Of a stretch of 64,000 bases of DNA, positions 8,989 through 17,187 are shown piece by piece. The notes under the pieces are model-generated. The model worked only from the letters and a program-made list of their open reading frames with translations, was not told where the DNA came from and searched no databases. How positions within the stretch are numbered: the first letter of the stretch is position 1; the number at the start of each line of letters is the position of its first letter. The DNA comes from JAXMEB01 sp046348545 (GTDB lineage: Bacteria > Pseudomonadota > Gammaproteobacteria > Berkiellales > Berkiellaceae), in the NCBI GenBank assembly GCA_046348545.1, contig JAXMEB010000004.1:615072-679071 (forward strand). Reading direction: 5' to 3'. The translations under genes and the position numbers were made by a program.

Positions 8989-10377
8989 CTATCCTCCAAC
9001 GGACTCAGTCAATTGCAACTTTAACCAATCACCCAAACGATATCTGGCATAGAAGCAGATAAAGCCGCAGATGGTGAAGATCATGACTAAAAACATGGTC
9101 ATTGGTGGTCCCCAGCCTAATAATGTGATGAAGATATATACAGGTAAGAGACCAAACAACCAACCTGCAGCCGTACTCATCAGCATCACAAAACGGGTGT
9201 CTCCACCAGCGATTAATATTCCAATCACGATCCACATCAGGCCATCAAAGAAAAAAGCGACCCAAACCCATCGACAAGCTTCCACACACATGGCCATGAG
9301 TGCAGTGTCTTCAGTGGTCGGCAAAAACCAACTCACTAAGACTTCAGGCATCCAGAGCAAGGGGAGTGCTGCTACAATCACCAAACAGCAGTGTAAGAGG
9401 ACACCCGCCTTTAAGACCGTTCCAATTTGGTCAAGTTGCTTTTCGCCAATCAAATTAGCCGTGAGCGCCGTTGCACCTTTGTTCCCACCATCGGTTGCAA
9501 AGTTCGTTAATATCCAGATGCTTTGACCGACCGCAAAGACAGTCATATGTTCAAAGCTCACGCGACTTAGCATGTTTAACATGAGCGCCCAACCGCCAAT
9601 GACCAGCATATGGCCCAGCGCATTTGGGGTCCCGATCTGAAGACAATTTAAAAACAATCCCTTATCAAAGCCTCGCTCATCAGTCGCATACTGTTTACGA
9701 TGAGTTTCGCTATAAAAAATTGTAAACAGAAACAGGACTCCCGCCCATTGAGCAAGCCCTGTTGCTAAAGCCGCACCAGCGGTGCCCATCTCAGGGAAAG
9801 GCCCCCATCCAAAAATGAGCACATAATCCAGAGCAGCATTCAATAACCCACTCATGATCACCGCGATCGTAATGACACCAGCTTGCCCACGTCCAATAAA
9901 AAATGCAGAGAGGGCTGAGAAGAGTGGGAAGCCTGCGCCTAAAATCATCAAGATTTGGAAAAACGGCAGCCCTTCTTCTAATAAGGCTTCAGCAATAAAA
10001 AATTCGCCAAATAAAGCCATCACCCAGAAAATAGGGGCTGTTGCAACGGCAAACCAAATCATTTGCCAAACGCTGGGACCTATTTTGTGGAATTGCTTAG
10101 CACCATTAAATTGACCAACAAAAACTTCAGCGATTGAAGCGATCGAAACCGCGCCAAATTGAAAGATCGCAAAAGTCATCCCAGTAGAGGTGGCTGCATT
10201 CATCGCCGCTGTACTGTAATGTGCTAAAAACAGACGGTCGACAAACATCATCAATGAGCCGGACAAGGTAGCCAACATTAATGGAATTGTGATTTTCCAT
10301 AACTGATTGAATACCCCGTAGGTCGATTTATCGCTTAAAAACCCTCTGGGTTCTTGGGGTAGGTGATCTTGAATCAT
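8989..10377 (-). CDS. MATE-family multidrug/cation antiporter
   Basis: This is a 462-residue polytopic exporter of the NorM/DinF MATE family with about twelve hydrophobic segments. The early helix LWKITIPLMLATLSGSLMMFVDRLFLAHY has the typical P and D/R residues, and the second-half equivalents are present. ATG at 10377 (MIQDHL) is preferred over an upstream TTG because a GAGG lies 8 bp before it. First position in an operon with an RND adaptor-pump pair is unusual, as MATE genes normally stand alone. A small open frame with a strong ribosome-binding site overlaps its start (10328-10474). Confidence 0.92.
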   Translation of the reverse strand: MIQDHLPQEPRGFLSDKSTYGVFNQLWKITIPLMLATLSGSLMMFVDRLFLAHYSTAAMNAATSTGMTFAIFQFGAVSIASIAEVFVGQFNGAKQFHKIGPSVWQMIWFAVATAPIFWVMALFGEFFIAEALLEEGLPFFQILMILGAGFPLFSALSAFFIGRGQAGVITIAVIMSGLLNAALDYVLIFGWGPFPEMGTAGAALATGLAQWAGVLFLFTIFYSETHRKQYATDERGFDKGLFLNCLQIGTPNALGHMLVIGGWALMLNMLSRVSFEHMTVFAVGQSIWILTNFATDGGNKGATALTANLIGEKQLDQIGTVLKAGVLLHCCLVIVAALPLLWMPEVLVSWFLPTTEDTALMAMCVEACRWVWVAFFFDGLMWIVIGILIAGGDTRFVMLMSTAAGWLFGLLPVYIFITLLGWGPPMTMFLVMIFTICGFICFYARYRLGDWLKLQLTESVGG

Positions 10378-10474
10378 GGCGGTAACCTCTTGAAAATAGT
10401 GCAATGAAACCTAAAAGTCGAGACAAGAAGGCATTAAGGCCTCTCGAAGCGGTTATCAATTGAGATATTTTCAT
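10328..10474 (-). CDS. possible 48-residue leader peptide upstream of the MATE-RND operon
   Basis: On the minus strand an ATG at 10474 is preceded by a strong AAGGAG at 6 bp and opens a 48-codon frame (MKISQLITASRGLNAFLSRL...). It runs 50 bp into the MATE gene in another frame. It is the best ribosome-binding site in the region, better than that of the MATE gene itself, so it may be a leader peptide coupling translation of the efflux operon. It matches no family I recognise and could be fortuitous. Confidence 0.3.
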   Translation of the reverse strand: MKISQLITASRGLNAFLSRLLGFIALFSRGYRHDSRSPTPRTQRVFKR

Positions 10475-10592
10475 GGGGCACTCCTTAAAATGGTCTGAAA
10501 ATCGGTTTAAACTAACCGAACGAGAATCTTCCCATAAAATGTGAGTTTTGTCATGTCTTACAGGTCTAAAACACGATAAAAGGTGCTAAATA

Positions 10593-11276
10593 ATGAATGA
10601 GCCGCTTGATTCAGATTTGTTTCAACCCGCCATCTTAAGTGAATGGGCTGAGCTTCCCTTAGACGTCCTTTGGACACGCTGGATTACATCGATTCAAGCC
10701 CTGGGTCAAATTGGGCTGACCTTTACACAAGGCCCTTTTGATAGAGAGCGCTATGAAGCGCTCCTCAATATCGCGGCTCAGATGGGCTCTTATGCTTCAA
10801 AACAGGGATTTTCAGATTTGAAAGATCATTTTCAAGCAGAAAAAGGATATGCCACCCCTAAAGTTGATGTCAGAGGGGCTGTCTTTCAAGATGATGCAAT
10901 TTTACTCGTCAAAGAAAGAGCTGATCAGCTTTGGACCTTGCCGGGGGGATGGGCTGATGTGAATCTGACGCCACGAGAATCAGTGGAAAAGGAAATCGAA
11001 GAAGAGGCTGGTTATAAAAGCAAGGCTGTTAAGTTGCTAGCTTTGTTCGACAAGTCCAAACATGATCATCCCCCTCAGTGGCCTTATGTCTACAAATGTT
11101 TTTTCCACTGTGAGATTATCGGTGGGAAAGGGCAGAGTGGTTTAGAAACCAGCGAGGTGGGATTCTTCAAGCGTGACGAATTACCCCCTTTATCAACTCA
11201 TCGTGTGACGGTTAGTCAAATTCATCGTTGCTTTGAGCATCTGCATCATCCAGACTGGCCAACCGATTTCGATTGA
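10593..11276 (+). CDS. Nudix hydrolase with N-terminal helical domain
   Basis: This 227-residue protein has an N-terminal helical region (about 1-80, Nudix_N type) followed by a Nudix domain. The Nudix box reads GGWADVNLTPRESVEKEIEEEAGY. The E-E-E metal ligands are present, while the first box glutamate is replaced by L, as is usual in this ADWA-like subfamily. Relatives hydrolyse ADP-ribose and other nucleoside diphosphate derivatives; the exact substrate is unknown. It is transcribed divergently from the efflux operon across a 118-bp gap and is followed after 36 bp by a small secreted/membrane hypothetical. Confidence 0.85.
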   Translation: MNEPLDSDLFQPAILSEWAELPLDVLWTRWITSIQALGQIGLTFTQGPFDRERYEALLNIAAQMGSYASKQGFSDLKDHFQAEKGYATPKVDVRGAVFQDDAILLVKERADQLWTLPGGWADVNLTPRESVEKEIEEEAGYKSKAVKLLALFDKSKHDHPPQWPYVYKCFFHCEIIGGKGQSGLETSEVGFFKRDELPPLSTHRVTVSQIHRCFEHLHHPDWPTDFD

Positions 11277-11312
11277 TTGATAATGATTTAAACGACCTAA
11301 AGGGAGAAGCTT

Positions 11313-11765
11313 GTGAGAAAAATGATCATCGTGTTACTCGCGTTCATTGGAATCGGGATGTGCATGACGACGGTGACTTACTATTCTGCTTCTAGTTTGA
11401 CCTTTATGGGCGATCATTATTGTCGAACAGTTGCTCTTAGCCATTACAAGAAATCGTTCTACTTACTGTCAGACGGCTTTCAAAAAGATGTGATGCTCTG
11501 GGAATACAAAGAAGCGATTAAAAAATCCCCCCTCCAACGTTACCGCTCAGCAGACTGGACCTACCGCCGCCAAGACGATAAAACCGGCATGATCCGCGGT
11601 GTTATCAGAACCGAAGAGGGAGGGCATGCGGCGGTTGAAATGTCCTTTGTCTATGAAAAGAAACGTTGGAAAATAGATCAGTTGATTATCGATCGACATC
11701 ATCTCAGGGACGAGTTACACGCCTTGAAGCGCTCTAAAGAACGTGGTAATGTACCGGATAGTTAG
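11313..11765 (+). CDS. hypothetical protein with N-terminal membrane anchor
   Basis: This 150-residue protein starts at GTG with AAAGGGAGAAG just upstream. Residues 4-20 are hydrophobic (signal anchor or signal peptide). The rest is soluble, with a pattern (SDGFQKDVMLWEYKEAIKKSP, then beta-rich RSADWTYRRQDDKTGMIRGVI and AAVEMSFVYEKKRWKIDQLII) that resembles NTF2-like/DUF4864-type folds. That assignment is by impression only. It follows the Nudix gene in the same direction. Confidence 0.6.
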   Translation: MRKMIIVLLAFIGIGMCMTTVTYYSASSLTFMGDHYCRTVALSHYKKSFYLLSDGFQKDVMLWEYKEAIKKSPLQRYRSADWTYRRQDDKTGMIRGVIRTEEGGHAAVEMSFVYEKKRWKIDQLIIDRHHLRDELHALKRSKERGNVPDS

Positions 11766-11827
11766 TTACTCATACGCCTTTATCTGATGCATTTACTACT
11801 TATTCTAACTTCAAGTCGAATTATTAA

Positions 11828-11867
11828 GGGGAAGCGCCTGTAAGCGCCTCCCCTGTCTGTATTTTTT
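11828..11867 (+). terminator. weak hairpin terminator before the MFS gene
   Basis: GGGGAAGCGC and GCGCCTCCCC form an interrupted stem (GGGG/CCCC and GCGC/GCGC). A six-T run follows only after 8 bases, so efficiency is uncertain. Confidence 0.45.
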
Positions 11868-11909
11868 CCAAAAGCATCGTTACGTTAATTTTTTGATTCT
11901 GAGGTTATC

Positions 11910-13166
11910 ATGGCCGCAAGACTACTACCGGTATTGGTATGGCTCTTCCCAATACTCTTTTTTGCCTACCAGTTTGTGCTACGACTGTTTCCTGGGTTGG
12001 TGATGCCCGATCTGATGGCTTTTTATCAAGTCAATGCCACAGATTTCGGTTGGCTCGCCTCTGTCTACTATTTTGGCTACGCAGGCATGCAAATTCCTAT
12101 TGCTATCCTATTAGATTATTACTCACCCCGTTGGGTTATCTTTGGTTGCGTCTGTCTTTGTAGTGTCGGCGCTTTTTTAATGGTGACCTCCACCAGTTGG
12201 CCTGTGGCACTACTCAGTCGATTTTTAATAGGGGTTGGTTCTGCGGCTGGTTTCTTAGGCGTTTCCAAAGTCATTTCGCAATGGTTTCCCCCACAATGGT
12301 ACGGTCGAATGGTTGGTTTGTCTTTTACGTTAGGGCTCATGGGCGCCATCTTTGGTGGGAAACCTATCAGCCTATTGATCGAACGATGGGGGTGGCAGGA
12401 TGCCCTAGTTGGCCTCGCCTGGCTAGCATTGGGGTTGGCGTTAGCCATTGCGATCATCGTTCGGAAACCTAGACAGGACTCACAGGGAGTCAAGAGCGCT
12501 CCTCTATCCTGGGCAAGTTTTAAGTCGGTTTTTACCAATCCAGCCATTCTTTGGTTAGCCTTTGCCAATCTACTCATGGTTGGGGCCCTTGAAGGCTTTG
12601 CCGATGTCTGGGGCGTATCCTATTTTATGACCATCCACCATCTTGAAAAATCAGAAGCCGCTGGGCTGACTTCGCTGATCTTTTTCGGGATGATATTCGG
12701 CGGGCCTATTTTAGGGTTTATCGCAGAAAAATTTAATCGATACTATTCTGTAACTGCATTTTGTGCTTTTGCAATGAGCGCGATTTTTGGGTCAATATTA
12801 GTGATGGGCCCAGCTCTCTCTCTATGGATGACTAAAATTTTTATGTTTTTGACAGGCGTATTTTGCTGCTATCAGGTAGTTGTCTTTGCGATCGGAGCCA
12901 GAATGGTCCCATTGGGCCTCATCAGTGTTGCTGTGGCCTTTTTGAATTCTATCAATATGTTTGGAGGCTCTTTCTTTCACAGCGTGATCGGTCGACTCAT
13001 GGATTGGCGTTGGGTGCAAACAGGCGAGATTGTGGAGGGCGTTAGAATTTATAGCGAATCTCATTACACCTTTGCCTTGGCCGTGATCCCTGTGTCAGCC
13101 CTTGTCGGTGCCTTTGGGGTTGGTGTCGCTCGCTGGCGAGATAAAGCATGCGCTAAGAAGCGTTAA
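11910..13166 (+). CDS. MFS transporter
   Basis: This 418-residue, twelve-helix major facilitator is of the type common in Legionella and Coxiella. The first-half signatures are ATDFGWLASVYYFGYAGMQIP and GDxxSPR-like LLDYYSPRWVIFG after helix 2. FLIGVGSAAGFLGVSK covers helices 4-5. The second half begins after a basic loop at about residue 190. The substrate is not predictable. It stands alone between a weak terminator and a bidirectional hairpin shared with the convergent gene downstream. Confidence 0.88.
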   Translation: MAARLLPVLVWLFPILFFAYQFVLRLFPGLVMPDLMAFYQVNATDFGWLASVYYFGYAGMQIPIAILLDYYSPRWVIFGCVCLCSVGAFLMVTSTSWPVALLSRFLIGVGSAAGFLGVSKVISQWFPPQWYGRMVGLSFTLGLMGAIFGGKPISLLIERWGWQDALVGLAWLALGLALAIAIIVRKPRQDSQGVKSAPLSWASFKSVFTNPAILWLAFANLLMVGALEGFADVWGVSYFMTIHHLEKSEAAGLTSLIFFGMIFGGPILGFIAEKFNRYYSVTAFCAFAMSAIFGSILVMGPALSLWMTKIFMFLTGVFCCYQVVVFAIGARMVPLGLISVAVAFLNSINMFGGSFFHSVIGRLMDWRWVQTGEIVEGVRIYSESHYTFALAVIPVSALVGAFGVGVARWRDKACAKKR

Positions 13167-13180
13167 CCGATGAAATAACG

Positions 13181-13218
13181 CGCCTCTCCTATATTTAAGA
13201 GAGGCGGTAACCATTTTT
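13181..13218. terminator. bidirectional terminator between convergent genes
   Basis: CGCCTCTC and GAGAGGCG form an 8-bp stem around a 10-base loop between the MFS gene and the convergent hypothetical gene. A T-run lies on the plus side. Confidence 0.6.
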
Positions 13219-13220
13219 TA

Positions 13221-13727
13221 TTATTTGCGATGTCTTCGTTTCTTCTTCTGACCAGGCTGCAAGCTGTCCTCTGGGCGCGGCGAATGCATGACTGTGCTGG
13301 TGAGTTCATCGCGTGCACTCGGTGCCTGAGGCGCTAATCCGTCAGCTTTCTTGCCACGAGGCTTATAAAGTCCACAACAGGCATTAAAGTGATGGAGTCT
13401 TTCTCCACCAGAGAGTGAGCTCAGAAATAGAGCATAGTCACCCAACTTATTAATCAGTTCAAGCATTTGGTGTTCAGCATATAAAGAACTTTCGGTCGTC
13501 AGTTTACCGCCATTTTTTACAAGAGAAATCTCAAGCCCATTCGGAGCTTCCCCAGTCCAAAATAATTGATTACCAATTTGAGCAGAAATCGTACGCAATT
13601 GACTTCCAAATGCAAACAACATCGTCCTGAACTTTTCCCTTGCAGAAGGTATTCTGCTAGCAGGTAAACTCACTTTCTGCGCGGCAGGTAAATTTGATTT
13701 GGATTCTGAGAGATTGGTTGTTAGCAT
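13221..13727 (-). CDS. hypothetical protein with polybasic C-terminus
   Basis: This 168-residue protein is of no family I recognise. It is soluble, with a central predicted alpha/beta part (about 35-110), a proline-rich low-complexity region (130-155) and a C-terminal basic run KKKRRHRK. That run resembles a nuclear-localisation signal, and the same feature ends several ankyrin proteins in this window. Its ribosome-binding site (AAGAGGA, 7 bp before the ATG) lies inside the adjoining palindromic repeat, so the repeat supplies its translation start signal. A host-directed role is inference. Confidence 0.6.
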   Translation of the reverse strand: MLTTNLSESKSNLPAAQKVSLPASRIPSAREKFRTMLFAFGSQLRTISAQIGNQLFWTGEAPNGLEISLVKNGGKLTTESSLYAEHQMLELINKLGDYALFLSSLSGGERLHHFNACCGLYKPRGKKADGLAPQAPSARDELTSTVMHSPRPEDSLQPGQKKKRRHRK

Positions 13728-13730
13728 TGT

Positions 13731-13844
13731 GTGTCCTCTTCACAGCTGAATTTTCTGGGGCGTTGCCTTTTGAATGCTCGGCGCGCCCTTGTCTTGCCAA
13801 AGCTCGAAGGCAGGTGCCCGAAAAATCATCTGTTGTGAGCACAC
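13731..13844. repeat. DPR copy 2, diverged ends
   Basis: The core ends CTTCACAGCTGAATTTTC and GAAAAATCATCTGTTGTG match the family. The outermost bases are not TATACCC/GGGTATA but GTGTCCTC/GAGCACAC, which still pair with each other. The left end carries the Shine-Dalgarno sequence of the gene at 13727 (minus strand). Confidence 0.75.
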
Positions 13845-13914
13845 AACCGAATACGGGTAATTTCACGCCATGACAAAAGAACTTATCATAAACTAGTTAT
13901 ATAAATTAATCAAT

Positions 13915-15672
13915 ATGCAAACACTAATTTCAGATATACAATTTATCTTTAAAAACGCCGTCCATCAATGCTATCCAACCGCACAGCTGGAAGAGATGGT
14001 CGAGATCACACCAGCTACTCAACCACAGTTTGGACACTATCAGTGCAACAGCGCCATGCGGTTTGCTAAACCATTGAAAAAGACGCCTCGCGATGTTGCA
14101 AACGATATTGTAAATGTTATTCAAGAAATGAGATCTGACTCTATTGAAAAACTTGATATCGCCGGTCCAGGTTTTATTAATATTTGGCTCAAGCCAGATT
14201 TTTTAGCGGCTCGATTAAATCAGATGTCCAAAGATCCTAAACTGGGGGTGCCCATGGTTGGACAGGGACACAAGATGATTATCGATTTCTCATCCCCGAA
14301 TATTGCTAAAGAAATGCACGTTGGACATCTTCGCTCAACGATTATTGGCGATGCAATAGCGCGCCTCTTCGAATTTTTTGAATACGATGTCTTGAGACTC
14401 AACCATCTAGGGGATTGGGGCACACAATTTGGTATGTTAATCACCTATCTCAAAAGGTATCATCCGCTCGTAGTGAATGGAACAGAGCCTTGTGAATTAT
14501 CTAATCTCGTTGAATGGTACAAAGCCTCAAAAAAAGAATTTGATGAAAATCCCGAATTTAAAAAACAATCTCAACTTGAGGTCGTGGCTCTACAAAGTGG
14601 TGAACCTGAAACCCGAGCGGCTTGGCAAAAAATATGTGATATTTCTCAAAAGGCTTATTCTGACATTTATGAACTCCTAAATGTCAGCATTATTCCAAGA
14701 GGGGAATCATTTTATAACGATATGCTGCCTCACGTAGTGAAAGAGCTCGAAGAAAAGGGGTTAATTACCGTATCTGATGGCGCAAAGTGTGTTTACCTTG
14801 AGGGGTATGAGAATAGGCAAGGGGAGCCGTTACCGCTTATCGTTCAAAAAGCAGATGGCGGATATAATTATGCCAGTACGGACATGGCAGCAGTTAAACA
14901 TCGAGCGCATGTTGAGAGCGGTGATCGATTAATTTACGTCACTGATGCTGGTCAAGCACAACATTTCGCAATGGTTTTTAAATCAGCTGAAAAGGCTAGT
15001 TACTACGACCCTTCAAAGGTCAGAATAGATCATGTTCCGTTTGGGCTGGTATTGGGGCCAGACGGCAAGAAATTCAAAACCAGATCTGGCGATACAGAAA
15101 AATTAGTGGATCTATTAAGCGAGGCTGTTAAACGTGCTGAAAAAATATTGGACCAAAAAGAGCTCGAACGTAACCAGCCCTTTGAAGGCGATAAACAGGC
15201 AGTAGCTAAATCAATCGGTATTGGGGCGGTTAAATATGCAGATTTATCTTGCAATCGTACTCATGATTATACGTTTAGCTACGATAGAATGCTCAGCTTT
15301 GAGGGTAATACGGCGGCTTTTTTACTCTACGCTTATGTTCGAATAGCGGGGATCCAACGTAAAAGTAAGATCGATTTATCTACAATTCAAGCGAAATCAG
15401 AATTCCATATTCAGCATCCGGCTGAAATAGCGTTAGCAGTTCATTTAGCCCAATTTTCTGAAATATTATTGGCAATTAGTAATGACTTACTACCGAGTCG
15501 ACTGTGCGATTATTTGTATCAGCTCAGTGAAAAATTTAATGCCTTCTTCAGGGATTGTCGAGTCGTTGGTTCAGAGGAAGAGATTTCTCGTTTAAAGCTG
15601 TGCTATTTAACGAGTATGGTTTTAAAGACAGGTCTTGACTTGCTGGGTTTGCAGGTGGTTGAGAGGATGTAG
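13915..15672 (+). CDS. argS: arginyl-tRNA synthetase
   Basis: This is a class I aminoacyl-tRNA synthetase of 585 residues, the usual length. The N-terminal Arg-tRNA additional domain covers about 1-90. The HIGH motif appears as HVGHLRST within SSPNIAKEMHVGHLRSTIIGD, the typical ArgRS context. DAGQAQHFAMVFKSAEKA and the KMSKS-equivalent KFKTRSGDT follow. The C-terminal DALR anticodon-binding domain ends in LLGLQVVERM. It charges tRNA-Arg in the cytoplasm. A half palindromic repeat begins 12 bp after the stop. Confidence 0.97.
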   Translation: MQTLISDIQFIFKNAVHQCYPTAQLEEMVEITPATQPQFGHYQCNSAMRFAKPLKKTPRDVANDIVNVIQEMRSDSIEKLDIAGPGFINIWLKPDFLAARLNQMSKDPKLGVPMVGQGHKMIIDFSSPNIAKEMHVGHLRSTIIGDAIARLFEFFEYDVLRLNHLGDWGTQFGMLITYLKRYHPLVVNGTEPCELSNLVEWYKASKKEFDENPEFKKQSQLEVVALQSGEPETRAAWQKICDISQKAYSDIYELLNVSIIPRGESFYNDMLPHVVKELEEKGLITVSDGAKCVYLEGYENRQGEPLPLIVQKADGGYNYASTDMAAVKHRAHVESGDRLIYVTDAGQAQHFAMVFKSAEKASYYDPSKVRIDHVPFGLVLGPDGKKFKTRSGDTEKLVDLLSEAVKRAEKILDQKELERNQPFEGDKQAVAKSIGIGAVKYADLSCNRTHDYTFSYDRMLSFEGNTAAFLLYAYVRIAGIQRKSKIDLSTIQAKSEFHIQHPAEIALAVHLAQFSEILLAISNDLLPSRLCDYLYQLSEKFNAFFRDCRVVGSEEEISRLKLCYLTSMVLKTGLDLLGLQVVERM

Positions 15673-15684
15673 TTTCATTTACTA

Positions 15685-15706
15685 GAAATTCAGCTGTGAA
15701 GGGTAT
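15685..15706. repeat. DPR copy 3, single end only
   Basis: Only one terminus (GAAATTCAGCTGTGAAGGGTAT) remains, immediately after argS; the partner arm is missing. Confidence 0.6.
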
Positions 15707-15730
15707 CAGCCACCTCAGGAACTATTAGAC

Positions 15731-15756
15731 CATCAACGGTGTCAAACCCGTTGATG
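15731..15756 (+). promoter_or_regulatory. hairpin over the start region of the TPR-sulfotransferase gene
   Basis: CATCAACGG and CCGTTGATG form a 9-bp stem with an 8-base loop. It contains both candidate start codons (GTG 15739, ATG 15754) and no clear Shine-Dalgarno precedes either. The structure would hide the start in the mRNA, so translational control is possible. Confidence 0.4.
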
Positions 15757-17187
15757 AGCAAAAAACCATTTACAGAAATTCAGAAAGAAGCCAAAGACCT
15801 ATTTGATAAGAAGGCCTATGAAGCTTGCCTTTTTTATATTTCACAATACTTTACGCTCCCTGAATGGTCTGACCTAGAGTTAAGCACTTTGTATTTGATG
15901 ATGGGCAATACCTATGCTTCCATTCATAAATACAGTGAAAGCATTATCTATATCAAAAAATCAATTAGATTGAATTCCGAAAATGATGCAGCCTATTGTG
16001 CTCTTGGAAATGCGTATCGTAGTGTACATCAGTTTAAGCTCTGCCAATCAGCATTTGAAAACGCTATAAAGCTTAATCCCTCCGAACCTTATTATTATCT
16101 TAATCTAGGCAGCATTTTTCGCACTTTAGGTAAAGTGGATGATGCTGTCTCCTCATATCGTGAAATGATTAGGCTTAAACCTGATTTTGCGATGGGGTAT
16201 CGTAATCTCGTGCAATCTGTAAAATATGAATCAACAGATAATGAGGAATTTCGAGCCCTTAACAAATTACTTGATAATGGAGAAATAAGTCAAAATCAGA
16301 AGATGCATTGTCATTATGCCTTAGGTAAAATAATGCATGATAGCCGCTTATATGATCAAGCCTTTGAACATTTCTCTGAAGCTAATCACCTTCGTTCTCA
16401 AAAATATACACGGCAAAGGCAAGACATTGAATCTTTAGTCGAACGTTACATTCAAATCTTTACGCCAGATTTCTTCCTTAATACTCCTAGAGGTGTTGCA
16501 AGTAAAACGCCCATATTTATAATTGGTTTGCCGCGCTCTGGTAAAACCTTGCTTCAGAAAATTTTATGCTGTGATCCACGATTTGCGGGTTTAGACGAAT
16601 TAAACTTAATCGATTCAATGTTGAACCAGCTAAAATTATCATCAAGCTATCAAATCAATCAGTCTGTTGTGAGAGAGCGTTTAAGTAAAGACAATTTAAT
16701 AGCAATGGGACATCATTATTTAGAAGAAACAAGAGAGCGGCTTCCCGAACTGATGATAAAAACAATCGACACAACACCCTACCATTTTAAATATCTTGGG
16801 ATGATAAATTTAATATTTCCGAACGCCAAAATAATTCATGTTAAAAGAAATCCTTATGACAACTGTCTTCAAATTTATATGAAATATTTCGTGAGTGGTA
16901 ATTTTTATACCTATGATCTGGATGCGCTGGCAGAATATTTTCAACAGTATCTTAGACTGATGAAGCATTGGGAAAGGGTGCTGCCAGCTGACATGATGGA
17001 TCTAAATTATGAGGATATAGTAAAAGACTCAAGCCAGGTTGCCAGTAGCATTTTCAGCTTTCTTGAGCTTGAAATGCACCCGAGTTTTGAATCAAATCTT
17101 CGAAAGATCGATATCCATCAGGATGAAATTGGGCAATGGATGCATTATGAATCATACTTAGAGAAACATTTAAAAATTTACCGTTAA
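15754..17187 (+). CDS. TPR-repeat sulfotransferase
   Basis: The N-terminal half (about 10-215) is built of tetratricopeptide repeats (for example AAYCALGNAYRSVHQFKLCQSAFENAIKLNP-type units). The C-terminal half is a PAPS-dependent sulfotransferase. The 5'-phosphosulfate loop is GLPRSGKTLLQK (K replaces the second T of the usual GLPRSGTTL) and the 3'-phosphate site is AKIIHVKRNPYDNCLQIY. Relatives sulfate peptides, glycans or small molecules; the acceptor is unknown. ATG at 15754 is taken; a GTG five codons upstream is possible. The end overlaps the convergent SerB-SerA gene by 4 bp. Confidence 0.85.
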   Translation: MSKKPFTEIQKEAKDLFDKKAYEACLFYISQYFTLPEWSDLELSTLYLMMGNTYASIHKYSESIIYIKKSIRLNSENDAAYCALGNAYRSVHQFKLCQSAFENAIKLNPSEPYYYLNLGSIFRTLGKVDDAVSSYREMIRLKPDFAMGYRNLVQSVKYESTDNEEFRALNKLLDNGEISQNQKMHCHYALGKIMHDSRLYDQAFEHFSEANHLRSQKYTRQRQDIESLVERYIQIFTPDFFLNTPRGVASKTPIFIIGLPRSGKTLLQKILCCDPRFAGLDELNLIDSMLNQLKLSSSYQINQSVVRERLSKDNLIAMGHHYLEETRERLPELMIKTIDTTPYHFKYLGMINLIFPNAKIIHVKRNPYDNCLQIYMKYFVSGNFYTYDLDALAEYFQQYLRLMKHWERVLPADMMDLNYEDIVKDSSQVASSIFSFLELEMHPSFESNLRKIDIHQDEIGQWMHYESYLEKHLKIYR

